Below, piece after piece: positions 4,856-5,890 of a stretch of 5,890 nt of DNA. The notes under the pieces were generated by a model. That model did not search any database. It saw only the letters and a program-made list of their open reading frames with translations, and was not told the origin of the DNA. The DNA comes from Alphaproteobacteria bacterium (GTDB lineage: Bacteria > Pseudomonadota > Alphaproteobacteria > Rickettsiales > UBA6187), in contig JAJRPW010000135.1 in NCBI GenBank assembly GCA_024280585.1, positions 1 to 5,890 of the forward strand, read 5' to 3'. Each line of letters opens with the position of its first letter. The first letter of the stretch is position 1. The translations under genes were made by a program, and so were the position numbers.

Positions 4856-5784
4856 TGACAATATTAGTTATAGCCGAACACGATAATAAAAACCTTAATC
4901 CATCGACATTAAATACCGTGTCGGCCGCAAAAGCAATCGGCGGCGATATAAATATCCTCGTTGCAGGAAAAGGCGCGGCGGGAGTTGCTGAATCGGCTGC
5001 AAAAATAGATGGAGTGGCGAAGGTGTTGAACGCAGATGATGCCGCTTATGCACACGCTCTCGCAGAAAATCTGGCCAATTTGGTAGTCGCAATAGCCGGT
5101 GATTACAGCCATATCCTCGCACCATCCAACACATTCGGCAAAAATTTTATGCCAAGAATCGCAGCTTTATCGGATGTGGCGCAAATTACAGATGTATTGG
5201 AAATTGTATCCGCTGACACATTCAAACGACCGATTTACGCAGGAAATGCAATAGCAACAGTGCAAAGCGCCGATAAAATAAAAATATTAACCGTTCGTAC
5301 AACCACCTTTGAAAAAGCCGGCGATGGCGGCAGCGCAGAAGTTGTAAACATAGACTCAAAGGGCGATAGCGGCCTATCTTTATTCGTAAAATTAGACGGA
5401 GGAAGCTCAGAAGGCCCTGATTTAACAAGCGCGCGCGTAGTAATTTCCGGCGGGCGCGGCATGGCGGCAAAAGAAAACTTCAAATTAATCGATGCGGTTG
5501 TAGCAAAAATCGGCGATTGTGCGGTCGGCGCATCACGCGCGGCCGTTGATGCCGGCTATATTTCCAATGAACATCAGGTTGGCCAAACCGGGAAAATCGT
5601 CGCGCCGGATTTATATATCGCAGTTGGAATTTCCGGGGCAATTCAACATCTTGCTGGTATGAAAGATAGCAAAATCATCGTCGCTATTAATAAAGATGAA
5701 AACGCACCCATCTTTGAAATAGCCGATTTTGGCCTGGTGGCTGATTTATTTGATGTGCTGCCTGAATTAGAAGGAATTCTATAA
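4855..5784 (+). CDS. etfA: Electron transfer flavoprotein alpha subunit
   Basis: This 309-aa protein is the usual length for EtfA and provides most of the FAD site of the ETF heterodimer. The N-terminal domain starts MTILVIAEHD. The C-terminal FAD domain shows SGGRG (198-202), GASRAAVDAG (225-234), QVGQTGK (241-247) and the alpha-subunit signature from LYIAVGISGAIQH (253-265) to IVAIN (275-279). It ends with the conserved APIFEIADFGLVADLFDVLPEL. The ATG overlaps the etfB TAA by one base and is preceded by an AGGGG site within the etfB tail, so the two subunits are likely made in equal amounts. No key residue of the FAD site looks changed. Confidence 0.97.
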   Translation: MTILVIAEHDNKNLNPSTLNTVSAAKAIGGDINILVAGKGAAGVAESAAKIDGVAKVLNADDAAYAHALAENLANLVVAIAGDYSHILAPSNTFGKNFMPRIAALSDVAQITDVLEIVSADTFKRPIYAGNAIATVQSADKIKILTVRTTTFEKAGDGGSAEVVNIDSKGDSGLSLFVKLDGGSSEGPDLTSARVVISGGRGMAAKENFKLIDAVVAKIGDCAVGASRAAVDAGYISNEHQVGQTGKIVAPDLYIAVGISGAIQHLAGMKDSKIIVAINKDENAPIFEIADFGLVADLFDVLPELEGIL

Positions 5785-5787
5785 AAT

Positions 5788-5890
5788 ATGACTAACAATG
5801 AGACATACCTAAAAGCCGCAAAGATGGTCTTTTCACTAGCCATTGAAGGGATACGGGATCTGGAAAGCTGGCTGGGCAATGATTTTGTCA
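5788..5890 (+). CDS. KpsF/GutQ-like sugar-phosphate isomerase, N-terminal end (runs off right edge)
   Basis: Only the first 34 codons are present, with no stop before the window edge. They read MTNNETYLKAAKMVFSLAIE, followed by GIRDLESWLGNDFV. The spacing of Ala, aliphatic and acidic residues, with a final DFV, matches the first helix of arabinose-5-phosphate isomerases such as E. coli KdsD, which precedes the SIS domain. These enzymes convert ribulose 5-phosphate to arabinose 5-phosphate for Kdo and lipopolysaccharide synthesis. The catalytic SIS region lies outside the window, so the call rests on one helix. The ATG is three bases past the etfA stop, and AAGGAA at 5771-5776 is a possible ribosome site, so the gene probably reads through from the etf operon. 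Another helical protein is possible. Confidence 0.5.
   Translation, partial: MTNNETYLKAAKMVFSLAIEGIRDLESWLGNDFV

Overview
The window looks like a compact, moderately AT-rich alphaproteobacterial chromosome segment. Three things point there: a HIG1-type small membrane protein directly upstream of etfB-etfA, a HemW carrying the alphaproteobacterial-style DLIYARPGQ segment, and tandem TTAA-N7-TTAA sites of the type bound by the cell-cycle regulator CtrA. I cannot name a genus. There are no RNA genes, CRISPR arrays, insertion sequences or other signs of recent transfer. The gene density is high, and the only non-coding stretches over 100 bp are two divergent promoter regions.

Layout. (1) 1-533, minus strand: the N-terminal part of a PilM-like type IV pilus assembly protein that runs off the left edge. 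(2) 534-677: a divergent control region with five TTAA half-sites in two blocks. Two nearly identical 15-bp CtrA-type boxes face away from each other, each exactly 11 bp from a -10 element. (3) 678-1181, plus strand: a degenerate receiver-domain protein with an Arg-rich tail. Its stop codon interlocks with that of the convergent gene. (4) 3757-1178, minus strand: a tight three-gene operon made of a small highly charged protein of unknown function, a 357-aa protein that looks like the Tiki/ChaN/EreA/PMT-C2 superfamily, and hemW. The last two overlap by one base. (5) 3758-3900: a second divergent promoter region with inverted repeats that contain both -35 elements. (6) 3901-5890, plus strand: HIG1-domain protein, etfB, etfA, and the start of a KpsF/GutQ-like sugar-phosphate isomerase that runs off the right edge.

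How the genes work together. EtfA and EtfB form the FAD/AMP-containing flavoprotein that carries electrons from acyl-CoA and related dehydrogenases to ETF:quinone oxidoreductase. The HIG1 protein is a small inner-membrane protein of a family linked to respiratory complexes, so the plus-strand operon fits respiratory electron transfer. HemW is a radical-SAM haem chaperone; its neighbour may belong to a superfamily that includes the haem-binding ChaN, so a haem link is possible but unproven. On the left, a pilus component and a probably non-phosphorylatable receiver protein appear to share control by a CtrA-like regulator. That shared control region is the most striking signal in the window.
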